The translations under genes and the position numbers were made by a program. 64,000 bases of DNA from Dermanyssus gallinae (taxonomy: Eukaryota > Arthropoda > Arachnida > Mesostigmata > Dermanyssidae), in NCBI GenBank assembly GCA_003439945.1, contig QVRM01001369.1, positions 749,501-813,500 of the forward strand. Reading direction: 5' to 3'. Within the stretch, counting starts at the first letter, position 1. Each line of letters starts with the position of its first letter. Shown piece after piece: positions 25,661 to 37,362 of this stretch. The notes beneath the pieces were generated by a model, which did no database searches, was not told the origin of the DNA, and was given only the letters and a program-made list of their open reading frames with translations.

Positions 25661-26830
25661 TCCTATGTCCTGTTGACGAAAGCTTTTAGCTAAGAACACC
25701 GTGCTGTATATCTTATGAGAAGCCCTGTCATAACTAATAGTGTGAAAAGTACAGTAAAATTGTTTCTGATTCTTCTGAAACATTATGTAGTTAATAGTTT
25801 AGTAATGGTTCTTTCCAAATAATTTTGTCAATAGACTTTGAAACGTGTCGCTTGGGAAATGCCGAATAAACTCAACTTAAATCGAATTCAGGTGAGCTTA
25901 ACACCTCCTGTCAGTTTAGCTCCGTAACGGAACTTTATCGCCGTTATTTTTGTTATGACATACTTCATACGCGTTATGGTAGAGCCCGTAATGAGTTGTG
26001 TGTTGAAAGATACATGCATACATTTTGAAAAGACAGCACATGTGGCTATACTAGATGAGCACTGAACTTATCGGTATAAGAGGACATGTGTCACAGCGCC
26101 TGTCTTAGTCTTCTGTTCTAATAAGTCTTTACAGTACGCCGTGCCTTTACTTCATAATTGTGATAGTTGTAATAGTTTATCTGCTTGCTTAATCTAAGAA
26201 AAAATAATGCAATTATGACGCGAATTCATACAAGAATCTATGCTTAAATCGTTTTGTTCTTGCAGAAATACCACCACTGAACGCGTCATGGGGCTAGCAA
26301 TTAAAATGTTGTGACGATATGTTCCTAACCTACTGTGGTTGCGGCACAGGACTGCAACTAGTAGTACTATTTTGGCACTAAGTTAAGCATCGGTTTCGGC
26401 ATACAGAATATTCTCAGGATAGCCTTTTCGCCGGCCGGCCTCATCTGACGCTCATTGCATCATGAGTGACTTCTGACTGATCGGTTGCCAACTTGTCGCC
26501 ATGTGAAGCGATCATTGCTGCTACCCTTGTAGCGCCTGCATATCGCTTTCTTTAATCCTGTGTGTGACGAGAACGCGTCGTTGTAGACGTCGTCAAGTTA
26601 CCCGCAGGTTGTGGTTGATTAGGCTTTTGAACTAAATTTGCCTACGTAGGTGATACGTGCATTTACTCTTACCTGAGACTGCAAGGTAGGCAAAAAGTAA
26701 TATTATCGGTTTCTTGCAAGCTATATTATTCAGACTTGATTAGTAAGACGCAATACTAAGACGCAATTGCACTACGAATGCTACATATGCATCTTGCCGT
26801 TTCCAAGACGATTCAAACGCGCCTTTTTTT
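25660..26830. other. Unassigned AT-rich sequence
   Basis: No coding or structural feature recognised on either strand. Confidence 0.5.
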
Positions 26831-27890
26831 TTGTCAAAAGGGGACAATATTTACATTTTACAAACCGTTACCTAGATTTATGGAACGTCTTACTTCTAAG
26901 GTTGTTTACACGAATGCTAAAATAGTTTGACAAATTTGATGATTTTATGATCCGCTTTGGACTGCAGTTTCCAAATAGAGCGTATCACAATCGAATTTCT
27001 GACAATGTTACACCTTAATGAGAGACGACGAATTTCCTTGCACAATATTCGTTTCTGTAATGTGTTTGTCCAAGTAAGGCCGCCAAACCTCACAACAATA
27101 CGCAAACTTAGGAATAACCAAACTATTATAAAGCCTTAAGTACAATTTGTAATTATTAATTATAAAGCAGCGAAATATTATATTAAATATAAGACTAGTT
27201 TGTGTGATATGAGTGCTAAAATCCAGTTCCGGTGTTATCGTAACCCCGAGGTCCCAAATGCTATTTAAAATAGGGATAGCCTCCCCATGCAGCATGTAGT
27301 TATGGGCTCCCTTTAAACACAACACTACATATATAGACACTGATATAAATACTTCGTTTAAAAACTGCCTTAATCGCACTCTGTAGTATTTGTCTTTCAT
27401 TAGCGGTGTTTAAAGGTACGTATAGTTTCAGATTATCAGCATAAAGCTTATAGGTTATCGAATCGGGGATAACTTTTTTAAGATCTATTCTTTTGGCATT
27501 TTTATTTAGCTATTTATATATGCTATTTTTTGCATATAAATGTGCAAAATAAAAGTGAGCCGAGGATTGATCCCTGAAGAACGTCAGAGGGACACGCATC
27601 TGACTCACTAAAGCTATCGTTTACGCGAACGCACGACTCTCTACAGGTAAGATAACTAGCAATTCATGACAAAAAGCGAGTATCAACATTCAAGTACCTA
27701 AGCTGTTTCTGTGCAAGCTTTACATGATTTACTCTATTAAATGCTTTAGAAATCAAAATATACACAATCAAAGGACAGCCTATTCTTTATCATAATTGCC
27801 CAATCTTGAGTCATTTCGAAGAGTTGAGTTGCCGTGGATATGTCTTTAGTAAAACCATCTAAAGATATTTAGTAAAACTATCTTTAGATG
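26830..27890 (-). mobile_element. CR1/Jockey-type LINE fragment
   Basis: Reading the minus strand from high to low coordinates: SKAFNRVNHVKLAQKQLRYL (about 27770-27700), then RESCVRVNDSFSES, DVLQGSILGSLLF (about 27580), then at 27310-27050 LHGEAIPILNS, DLGVTITPELDFSTHITQ and YNSLVIPKFAYCCEVWRP. The YADD segment between 27500 and 27420 is eroded. Stops and shifts break the frame throughout. A sister copy lies at 55.3-55.8 kb. Confidence 0.7.
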
Positions 27891-27891
27891 G
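27855..27891. repeat. 13-bp perfect hairpin
   Basis: CCATCTAAAGATA and its exact inverse flank an 11-nt loop, at the 5' edge of the LINE fragment. Loop sequence partly repeats the flank, suggesting a small duplication-inversion. Confidence 0.7.
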
Positions 27892-28819
27892 CAGAAGATA
27901 GACTCATAGATTTCTTCCTCGCAGTTGGAAATAAGCATACAAACGTACCAGGTTTGGCAACATTAGCAACACCCATATCTACAAGTGGTAACATATTATC
28001 TATCACGCGGCAACCAGTCCTCCTATAGATAAAAAACGTCGGGGTCTTTTACTGAAACAAAGCACCGGTCTCCTTCAGGCAGACAAACTCTCTGCTCAAA
28101 TGCAACCTCAGAGAGCGTTATCACGAAACTCGGGTATCTGGTTAAAAACCATATTAGTGATACAAACTGTAGGATAGCAGTGCCCGTTAAGCAGCGCGGG
28201 CATAGACAGCGTCGGTTGGCGTCAATGCCGAAGCAAGCTAAATACATGGCGCCAAATAGAAGATGCCGCTACCCTACTAGCGAAGACGCGGAAAGTCACA
28301 AATCTGGCAATCTGTGAGTATATAACGAGGTATGAGAATAAATGAGTCAGTAGTCGTTGGTGCGAGCCAGATCGAGGATGTGTGTTGTTTGAGCGAGAGA
28401 ATGGTGAACTCGTAACGGTCGCCGCCCAGCCGTGGGGGTGGTTGACACTACACAAACCATATCGCAACACATTGTAAATAGGTGAAAATGACAAATATAA
28501 ATTATACACTTTAATTTCGTAAAATAGGGTACGAACAAGCTATGTGCTTAATAGAGCTTGTAATTGACAAGTGCAATTATCTTATAAGATATGTCAATAA
28601 AATAATAAACATTTATTCGATTTATTCAACTCATGCACCACATGTCTTTTTAAGAAGTTGGTATCGAATATGTTTCGTGCATAAATAGTTCCTCCTCCCC
28701 GAGCATGCCCACATCTCAGGCAGCTGATATATTTTGCAAACGCAGTTTAGTAGTAACAACCATCAGTAGTATCGACCACAACAGTAGTAATATCGGCATC
28801 TAATACAATTATAACAAAG

Positions 28820-29210
28820 ATGCTTGAACCCAGACTGGGACTCCGTGACGATAAAAGGCCTGACGGTGTCCCGCCGTGCAAGAAAGTACACAAAGCGCAA
28901 ATACACAAAGTTAGAGCCAAAATATAATTTCGTGTCGATTTCAATGGAAACAACAATCCCGGTCAGCAGAAGTACAAAGGCATTTACAAAGGACTTTAGT
29001 GATCGAATACAAGCAAGCACCGGGGATACGCGTGAAGCCGAGTTTCTGAGGCAGCTGCTTTCATTGGCAGTTTGCAGAGGAAATGCCGCACTGGTATTAA
29101 GTGCGATGGGCTGAGAGCAGCTGGAAGGATACCAAAAAATATCGAGGATGCACGTTCACACCTCACAATTGTATTGCTCTAGCACAGAATAAATAATGAT
29201 AAAAATAACA
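28820..29210 (+). mobile_element. Endonuclease-LINE C-terminal fragment with internal deletion
   Basis: Starts LEPRLGLRDDKRPDG (28828-28872), the same block as in the 18.3 kb and 22.5 kb copies. The metal-binding Asp segment is then missing. After a frame change it reads KYNFVSISMETT, RIQASTGDTREAEFLRQ and LSLAVCRGNAALVLS with a stop at 29114, the C-terminal tail typical of this family. A TAA-rich tail (29187-29208) follows. It is non-functional. Confidence 0.65.
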
Positions 29211-29334
29211 GAGATGAACAGAAAGGACTAGCTAAGAGTAGAAACATATTTCAGTGGAAATAAGGGCAACATCTGTTATTTATGTAACTTCGCTATGTTA
29301 GTACTTTGGAGTGGACAATTGTCTCCGCGCGAAC

Positions 29335-29620
29335 GTGTGATCACGGTTTCTCTAACCCAGGGTTAGCCTAGTTCAACAATATGCCCCGAACAGACGCTGC
29401 ATTTCCTCGTTGAATGTGGAGCGACAGCCTATAGCGTCAAAATTTGGATGCTCTTGAGTCTCCTGCCGAAAGATTAAGGCTTCTGCCTACGCGCGTTTCT
29501 ACATCTGTAATTTGGACAGGAGCGAACCTTTGTAAATACTATCATTTTGACATCCTAAACGAACACTTGTTTGGGATGGTGATGCATTTTTATTACCTAA
29601 TATTTTAGAAGCTATGGATG
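29335..29620 (-). mobile_element. Endonuclease-LINE 3'-end fragment, inverted
   Basis: The complement of 29340-29500 matches 23811-23960 nearly base for base with scattered changes (shared GCGCGTAGG, AGAAGCC, GAGACTCAAGAGCATCC, TTGTTGAA). It is the 3' end of the same LINE family in the opposite orientation. Confidence 0.65.
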
Positions 29621-31260
29621 AAAATGTAGGACTACGGTGTGTATAGGACCTTATGCATAGTTATGAAATCGCTGACGCTGCTGTCGCATTATCAAAAAAA
29701 AAATATTAATTTATAGTCATAAAAAATGTCTAGAAAATAATTTAGAACTCCCAAACAATCCACATCTAACTAGAGTCACCAATATTACTCCTGCATTTAC
29801 AATTGTTCAAATTAATGCATGATGATTATTGAAAAATTAATGCAAAATTAGCATCGCTGTATACCAGAGGCCCGGAATCGGTGAGGAATATCACTCCAAG
29901 TAAATGGAGTAAGGCCGTTAAGTAGAAGTTCGACGCCGACCCAATAGGCACATGTAAGAGTACTTGCAAGAGAAATGTCTTTGAAGGAATGACTTAACTG
30001 ATGCGCTTGTTCCTTATACTGCAATGGAGGATAACCGGTAGACTAAACGCTGTCAACGTAGTGAGCCATCTTAGCCGATGGTTGGCTCACATACTGTGCG
30101 TTATAGGAAAACACACATTCACATATTTGTCTATCCATCATGGTCGTCCCAAAGGTCGAGTCAAGCGAGCTGCTCTACCGTATCGTTGGGGGTATTATCA
30201 ATCACACTGTCGGCCGCAGAGCTTTGACGGAGAACAGTTTTGACGGCGTGGTTCCGGTGGAAACTGATTGCAAGCACATCGAAGATATTTCCGAGCTAGA
30301 TTCAAAGGCGAACCTCTAATGACGGTTATAGTAGTAAATAAATAAAAATAAGTAGATGCGCTTCTGCAATCAATTTATGTTTGTTCATTTAATTTTCTGA
30401 GTTCCTCAGTGTGCCGATGCGAGTTGAGGCAGTGCAGAGAAGCGCTTTACTTTCACAGCGAGTGTTTCGATAGCATTTACTCCAATGTAATCCCAAAATT
30501 GTCATTCAAAGCGGCTCAATTACAACAATATTTTCCGGCCACCAGGCACCGTCCGTTTTAACACCGATTATTCAGTTTGTCTCTAACATCACACGCAGAT
30601 TGAAATATAACTATGGCCAGGTAGTGCTAAAGCTCAATGAGACTGACTGGTTTGACCCATACGCTGTAGGTGACTTATTGATGAAGCATTCGAGTTCGTC
30701 AATGCATGAGTAATGACGTCGGTTAATAGCAACAAGCAGGAACTAAGAAATACAAATTATCTTGTAAGACCTAGGGAAGCCCGAGTTACGTAGGAATTGT
30801 TGGCATTGATTACTAAAAAACATGCAGTATTTTAAAATATAAAGCTAATCCAGGTGATGCTATGAAGCCTAGTTAGGGAGTTAAAGAACAGGTAGCCGCT
30901 GTTTCGACATAGTGTACACTTAAATGTAATGGGAAGCTGGTACAGGAGAACATACAAGGGAGAATCAATCCCTGAAATGTCATTAAACTTGTTCTGAGCG
31001 GCATACCGAAAAAAGTATGTGAAGCGTAAAGAAGGAGATAATATGCTGTTCACTGAGGATACGATGGCAAGCTTGTTTAATCAATATTATGCTACGTGTA
31101 TAACTGCCGGGCCGGAATGCTCTGATTGACTTAAAAACCTTGAAAACTTTCCTCGTGAAGTGACAAACGCCTCATTCCGACCGGTCCATACTCTAAGGTA
31201 GCGTATCTTCTATGCAAAACAAAGTTATGCTCAGTTGCACCTGAACAATTCTATTCCAGG
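29620..31260. other. Unassigned sequence
   Basis: Short open frames only. No recognised family. 31040-31230 may be the eroded upstream part of the LINE starting at 31262. Confidence 0.4.
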
Positions 31261-31261
31261 T

Positions 31262-31510
31262 ATTTGGAAGTGCAGCCGATGTTCTTGCTGGCTCGGTATC
31301 ATATTCGATTAATTTATCAATTACGGCCAGTAAGTGCTTCAAAGAGCTTAACTTATATAGCGTTATCCCGCTTTTTAAAGCTAGTGACGGACTTGCAAAA
31401 GGAAACTACCGCCCACTTAGCAAATCGGCTGAAATCTCAAGGCTATTTGAGGAATATACATTCGAAAGAGCCAGGGACCACATTGAACAGCGCAGTGTAC
31501 TCATGTCAGC
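31262..31510 (+). mobile_element. Jockey/CR1-type RT N-terminal fragment
   Basis: The plus strand reads VLAGSVSYSINLSITASKCF, LNLYSVIPLFKASDGLAKGN and YRPLSKSAEISRLFEEY, aligning with RT block 1-2 (VIPLFKKGD...NYRPIS...SKxFE) of Jockey/CR1-type LINEs. It stops before the catalytic region. Confidence 0.65.
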
Positions 31511-31864
31511 AAACTTGGAACTTATGGTGATGACGAGCATGTGTATCTTGGGTATGTTCTTTTATGTCAGAAAGACAACAAACTGTAGATATCGGGCGGG
31601 GAGTCTCAGTTTTCACTATGAATTGATCGGACACCGATTTTATTTGGTTCTGGTCGTGTACAAGTGTACCAAAGACTAACTGTAAGTTTATATAAGATCC
31701 AAAAAAGGTAGATATATAGGTTCTATTATTCTCATGAGTGGTTTACATTTGTACAGAGATTCACAGCTTCTCAGAGCCATCAAAGGCTAGTATGAAGTAT
31801 TTATCTTGCGTGTCTTCCTATTATTTTATTTATTGTCATTATGCATTTTATCGTGTTCAGTTGA

Positions 31865-32290
31865 AATTAGCGTAAGGTACCTAAATAGTATTGCTTAACA
31901 TTTTGTTTAAATATTGTCAGAGAAGAGGTTGCGCGCACATCTGGAGGGAGCTTGTTCCAATATGTAGCACCGAGATTTGATAATGAGAAACGAGATTGGT
32001 TACATGAAGCTGCTGACAAGATAAGAAGTTGTGTTTGTGGTCTTTTTGTGTTCATAACTGATGTCGACTAAGAAAGATTGAACAGGTTGGGATGAAGTCC
32101 CATTGAGATTCGTTTGATCTCAGTAACGACCTACATCCCTATTTGCAGAGGGTAAGGCAGAATCGACATATCTATGTATTTATATCGCATGGACTCTCAT
32201 GGTGGACATTTCAATATTACGCACAAGGCTATTTTTTGCAGGCGATGTAACGGGCATAAAAGACGCGTATAAGTAATTTCAGATATTTCA
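31865..32290 (-). mobile_element. LINE 3'-end fragment (left arm of an inverted pair)
   Basis: The minus strand reads LLCPLHRLQKIALCVIL, MGLHPNLFNLS, then LLILSAASCNQSRFSLSNLG, ATYWNKLPPDVRA and IFKQNVKQYYLGTL: the WNxLPxxxR...FKxxxKxYY tail of Jockey/CR1 LINEs. It resembles the tail at 24.2 kb. A matching copy on the plus strand starts about 150 bp away. Confidence 0.7.
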
Positions 32291-32439
32291 ACTGCGTAGA
32301 TCAGATAGATAACTATGGACGTATAGATAGTACATGGCGGGCAGACAGCCACGGGGCGAGAAATACCAATCGTAATCGGCATTTTAGAAAACGCACTCTT
32401 GACAAGACCAACGAGACGACAAATACACGTTGTTTCGCA

Positions 32440-32865
32440 TATCACTCTTCTATGTGAGGGGCGCTGACGTTGCAGCTACGACGTTACATTGCTTGCGAAA
32501 AGAGAACCTTGCGAGTAATATTAGGATATCCAGCATAGGAGCCATTGCGTAATAAATACGCTAAAATGTCGATTCTCCCCTACCTTCTGTAAATAGAGAT
32601 GTCTGTCGTCAATGAGATCAAACCAATTTTGATGGGGATTCACCCTAACCTGCTCAATCTCTCTCACTCAACCATGGACACAAGGGAATCACACATTAGT
32701 TTTCACCTTGTCTGCAGCTTCATGTGACTAATCTCGTTTTTTAGTTCTAAATCTCGGTTGCACGAATTGGGACAAGCTCCAGTCCTCCAGATGGACGCGC
32801 AACATGTTTCTTGACAATGTTTTAACACTGTAATAACTAGTATTATACTTCTACTACCGAATTGC
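32440..32865 (+). mobile_element. LINE 3'-end fragment (right arm of an inverted pair)
   Basis: Plus-strand counterpart of 31865-32290: EIKPILMGIHPNLLNLS, then recognisable but frame-broken CxxSRxxSxxKSxLHE and PPDGRATCF-like remnants (32620-32830). At the nucleotide level it follows the left arm (ACAAGCTCC...CAGATG, GCGCAAC). The two 3' ends point outward. Confidence 0.6.
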
Positions 32866-32869
32866 GAGG

Positions 32870-33850
32870 TTTACGGACACAGCTCACGGATGGATCGTAG
32901 CAGATAGACCAGAAATATCGCGGAATTCATCAGAAATTTGCAGGGTTATGTGGCACAATCATCAACGATATGATTCTCGCAGTTGAGTCCTGTAATGCTG
33001 AGCAGTAACCTTGCGGAAAATGTACGATTCATAGCTACCTAATCTTTGAAACAAAAGTTTAACAATCTTTAAAACAAACTTTAACAAAAGTAGTGACGTT
33101 TGTTAGATGTTATAATAGAAAGATTTTCACTCTAAACCACACCCTTGGTTGAGTTCAATATGGCTTTACACCACATCAATCTACTTGCACCCGACTAAAT
33201 ACTTGAAGTGGCACAAGACTGGATATGCAAGGGTAACTACCATTCGTAAAGAGACGATCATCTTAGTAACAGTATTTTTCTTTTCTGGCGTTTGGGTTAT
33301 TTTGCGGTTGATAGAACTGCCAGCTGATACGCAGATAACGGTGTACTGCTCTCTACTTTTAAGTGTGCCCGGCTAAATTACCAAATTCTGATTTTGACTA
33401 CACAATACGTAGGCCGTTTACTAAAGAGTCGTAAAGATCGAGAAACATGTGAATCCGCACCATGACTGAACATACGAAACTGAATTTTGGCCGAACATCA
33501 ATCAAGGAAGAAGCAAGACCGGCATGTTCAGTGGAAGACCCTGCGCCAGAAATAGTTTGAGATGTCAATCGTTGAATGTATGTGAGATAGCTGAGATACA
33601 CATCTCAGTAGGTGGGGTACACGCTAAACAGCACTGAAGATTAGAAATAAACCCAAATCGAAACAGAAGTCAAAGCAGGGGGCAGCCTTAATAAAGACAC
33701 AGACTGTTTTGTCGACTGGGATGTAACAGTCATTGTTTTTTGAATTCCCAACAAATCATCTTTACTGACTATTAACATAGGGGTCGGTAGTCACAGAAGC
33801 TATCATTACCAGTTCATTTTCTGAACCGTTTGTACAAAGAGTTGCCAAGA
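32870..33850. other. Unassigned sequence
   Basis: No feature recognised, apart from possible eroded mariner sequence just before 33860. Confidence 0.4.
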
Positions 33851-33859
33851 TTGGCGCGC

Positions 33860-34096
33860 AATAGGCACCCAGTTCTCCCGATTTGGCCCCTTGTTACCTA
33901 ATTCTATTCCCAAACTTCAAGATCAGACTCGAAGAATTAAAATATTCGTCCGATGAAGACGTCATCGCCACTGGGGATGTGTATTTTAAAAACTGCAAGG
34001 CTTCCAACTCTTCCGAAAGAATCAAAAAGTTTAAGCATTGCCGGAATATCCGCAGCTCCAAAAACGCTATGTCAAGCGATATAAAAATACCTTAAT
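33860..34096 (+). mobile_element. mariner transposase C-terminal fragment
   Basis: Reads SPDLAPCYLILFPNFK, RLEELKYSSDEDVIATGD and VYFKNCKASNSSERIKK before a stop. Mariner (DD34D) transposases read SPDLAPCDYxLFPxLK here, so the third catalytic Asp is replaced by Tyr. The N-terminal two thirds are missing. No terminal repeat was recognised. Confidence 0.75.
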
Positions 34097-34099
34097 TAG

Positions 34100-35310
34100 A
34101 TATACTAATTGCCTTTTGTGGCTACTTAATGAAGAACTCACGAATACGGAAATATTTCGCCCACATCTTTCCGAACGCATGACCTGAAAGTTTACGTGAT
34201 TGCGAACCTTGATTTTAGTTAACACTTTTTGTTTGTTTATCAAGCGAATGTTTAAAATGGTTACTCTATAGATGTTCCCTAACTCGACAGCAAATATTAC
34301 CCGTATTTTGGCTTCTATCTTTAACAATTTATTTTGACTGCTCTACGACAGCTAAGGTGAATGTATTTGCTGGAATACTTCTTTAATACAAAACGAAATG
34401 AGCGAAAATCCAGCCAATCAGATGACTGTTTGCATGACGGATTGCTTGGTGGTAGTGAACCAAGAAGAACTAATTTTAGCCAATTTCATTAATGACCATG
34501 CGCGTTTATAAAACAATTTAGTCACATTAATAAACAATTATGATACAATATGAAACATTGTACATGAACACCATTATACGAGGATAAGAATGTATTTACG
34601 TTAAACAAATAAACAGAATATACGCACAGAAACCTTAACAAGGCATTTTTTCAGCTTGACCCCATTGCGTTCTTGAGTGCCCTTGTGTCATACGATTTTA
34701 GCAAGACGTTAGCTTCTAACGAAGCTTGTAGGAAGAAGGAGAAGCCGAGCCTTAACTATACTTGTGTGAAACACAATGCCCAAGTTCTATCAGAATATTT
34801 TAGTGACCGTGGTAGGGAGTCAAGTCTACTTGCTCAAGGAGTTCTACGTTCTAAGGAACTCTACATACTAAGACAAGCTTTTAGATTAGACTAAGTGCTT
34901 TCTTGCTTCTGTAAAGGCTAATACGAGCTCGATTGTCGCATAAGAATACAACGAGAATGGTTTTGAAAACATATATAAACCTATAGAATACAACTTTGTG
35001 CAACTATCAAACACTTTACAAAGTCGCGTCAGCTAACGGAGAGTTGTGTGGTACCTAATTTCCGGACTGCCAACTGAGACTACAGGCTCTGTGTTTCATG
35101 CGTTCTGTTGTTTACTGAAAGGGGCGGGTGGGACCGCAGTGTCCAGTGCACTTCTTGTACTGACAGAAATCGATAAGATGGCAAGGTGATAGTATCGAAA
35201 GAAGTGAGCATGGGTGGAACCAAAGCGTAATAGCGATAAATTGAGTAAATTATTTTGTAACTTTTTGTTTTTTTTCATCGGAGTGCATTTTTGCATTTGC
35301 TTATAAATAT
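34100..35310. other. Unassigned AT-rich sequence
   Basis: No feature recognised on either strand. Confidence 0.45.
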
Positions 35311-35312
35311 AG

Positions 35313-35318
<6 letters not shown>

Positions 35319-35369
<51 letters not shown>

Positions 35370-35370
35370 T
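35319..35370. repeat. (AT)n followed by poly(T)
   Basis: About 33 bp of AT dinucleotide joined to about 18 T. On the minus strand this is a poly(A)-(AT)n junction, as at the end of a retroposed copy, though no element body was recognised next to it. Confidence 0.9.
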
Positions 35371-35379
35371 GTAACTAGT

Positions 35380-36149
35380 TATACATCCAAGTAACACTAT
35401 ACTTACCACAAGTTTTGTCCAATACCAATTTAAGTGTGGTAATTGACCAAAGAGCTCCTCTTGTCGGCTCATCGTATTTGTATATATAACACACAATAAC
35501 GATCTATACAAATTTTGCTGAGGACATTGCTTGTCGAACGAACGTCAGCACACCTAGTAAACAGGGCCAAGGCCTTGACCGGCTGACAAATAAACTAGGA
35601 ATGTGTTTGTGATATATGGACGGACTAGAGATACTTCTCTTGACATTTCCTCTATATTGAAGTTACTTAAATTGTAAACACGTATAGCGTGACTACCATG
35701 ACTATAGCCCCTCAGTTTATCTTTGTTTATATATGTTTATTTGTTTTACTGTACTGGTACGGCTTTTGCATTACTTTGTGCTGGACACTACAATATAACT
35801 TATTAAATGCAACTCAGTAAATCGGTGGTTTATAACTTGTAACCCTGTTCAACATACTGAGTGGGTTATACCATTATGCCTCAAAGTAACTGACTAACGA
35901 CGAATAACCAGATAAGCAAAATAGCAAACGATTTGCACTAATGTCCACTCATAAACCCGCCGTGACACCAATGATGAGCTTTATAGGGTGGATGTCATAG
36001 AAACACACATGTTACGAAAGCTCTCAGAGAAACACGAACAACGCAATGGACGCGTAGCGCTAGCTAAACCGAAATTGCATCGATCTCTTTCTTGGCCTGG
36101 TATTACCTGGGTAGACGACCCTAGATGATCGACTCCTGCAGTGCCCTGC
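35380..36149. other. Unassigned sequence
   Basis: No feature recognised. Confidence 0.4.
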
Positions 36150-36156
36150 TATATAT

Positions 36157-36221
<65 letters not shown>

Positions 36222-36260
36222 GACTTAAAAATAAATAAATATATATATAAATATATATAT
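36150..36260. repeat. Interrupted (AT)n tract
   Basis: About 110 bp of AT dinucleotide with AAATA interruptions, ending exactly where the Tc1-like element begins, consistent with insertion at a TA within it. Confidence 0.95.
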
Positions 36261-37362
36261 GCGTTGCAAAAAATTGCAACTCATGTTTTTTAGTGATAAT
36301 TACGGCTTGATTTATTTGAATGGCTTGCATTTTAAGGGCACGATGTACATGACGAATTACGAGTATGGTGTTAATTTCGTTGCAATTTCACAATCGATTC
36401 ATACAAAAATAAAAAAAAGTGTGAAAAAACAGTGTTGTGAAATATTAGCAACAATAACGCTTTAGGGAGTATTCGATTCTTACCAGGTCTGTATGACTCA
36501 TTTGATACTAGGTATTCTATTCTAGAAACGGGTTTCGTCCCTTCTTCTAAATCAAATCTTTAACTCGGTCTTTCATGGAGTTAATGAGCTGTTGTAAGTA
36601 CGAAAGTAGAATATCAGTCCATGCTTGCTGGACAGCTTCTTTGAGGTCCGACAAATTATCATATTGTCGACCATTTGCGTAAATCTGCTTCACCAAATGT
36701 CGCCAAAGACATTCGATGGGATTCAGGTCTGGACTCATTGCCGGCCAGTCAAAGAGTGGCACTCCTTGTTCTTGAAAAAAGGCTATAGTGCTAGCCTAGG
36801 TATGAAACGTAGCGTTATCTTATTGAAAAACTGCGTCAGGTACCCCAGTTCTTCTGAAATGGGCTTTTAACTGGGAACCGACGATAAGCTGGTACTTGTC
36901 GGAATTGTTTCGGCCCACAATCGCGATTAGATTACTGTATGACCAAGCTCAGCATATGCCTCAATTCTTGTCTTTTCGTTATCCGAGAGATCCTTTTTAC
37001 GACCCGCGGTTTAAACATAAGCTTCGTAATTAGTTTGAAACAACGGTTGAGCTGTAAAATCTTTTGCAGCTATAGAACGATTGATTTAGCTGACATTTGT
37101 ATATCCCCGGGATTGTATATCAGCTGTAGTATCGACTATCCTTTACAAACAAGAGCTGTGTTGTTAGCATGTTATTGTTGCTAATATTTTGTAACACTGT
37201 TTTTTCACACTTTTGATTTTTTGTATGAACTGATTGTGAAATTGCAACGAAATTAACACCATATTCGTGGTTCGTCATGCACATCATGCCCTTAAAAGCC
37301 ATTAAAAAAAATCAAGCCGAAATTATCACAAAAACACGAGCTGCTAATTTTTTGCAACGCAC
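36260..37362 (-). mobile_element. Internally deleted Tc1-like element with about 200-bp inverted repeats
   Basis: Terminal inverted repeats at 36260-36459 and 37171-37362 share TGCGTTGCAAAAAATT at the tips and long stretches inward (GGTGTTAATTTCGTTGCAAT, AATATTAGCAACAATAAC). Between them, on the minus strand, is a transposase remnant. RKKDLSDNEKTRIEAYAELG (helix-turn-helix) is joined almost directly to YQLIVGSQLKAHFRRTGVPD. A stop interrupts VFQ*DNATFHT, and LFDWPAMSPDLNPIECLW through MKDRVKDLI ends at 36547. The deletion removes the segment that carries the first catalytic Asp in Tc1 proteins. The second (DNA) and third-motif (SPDLNPIE) regions remain. The element is non-autonomous. Confidence 0.85.
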
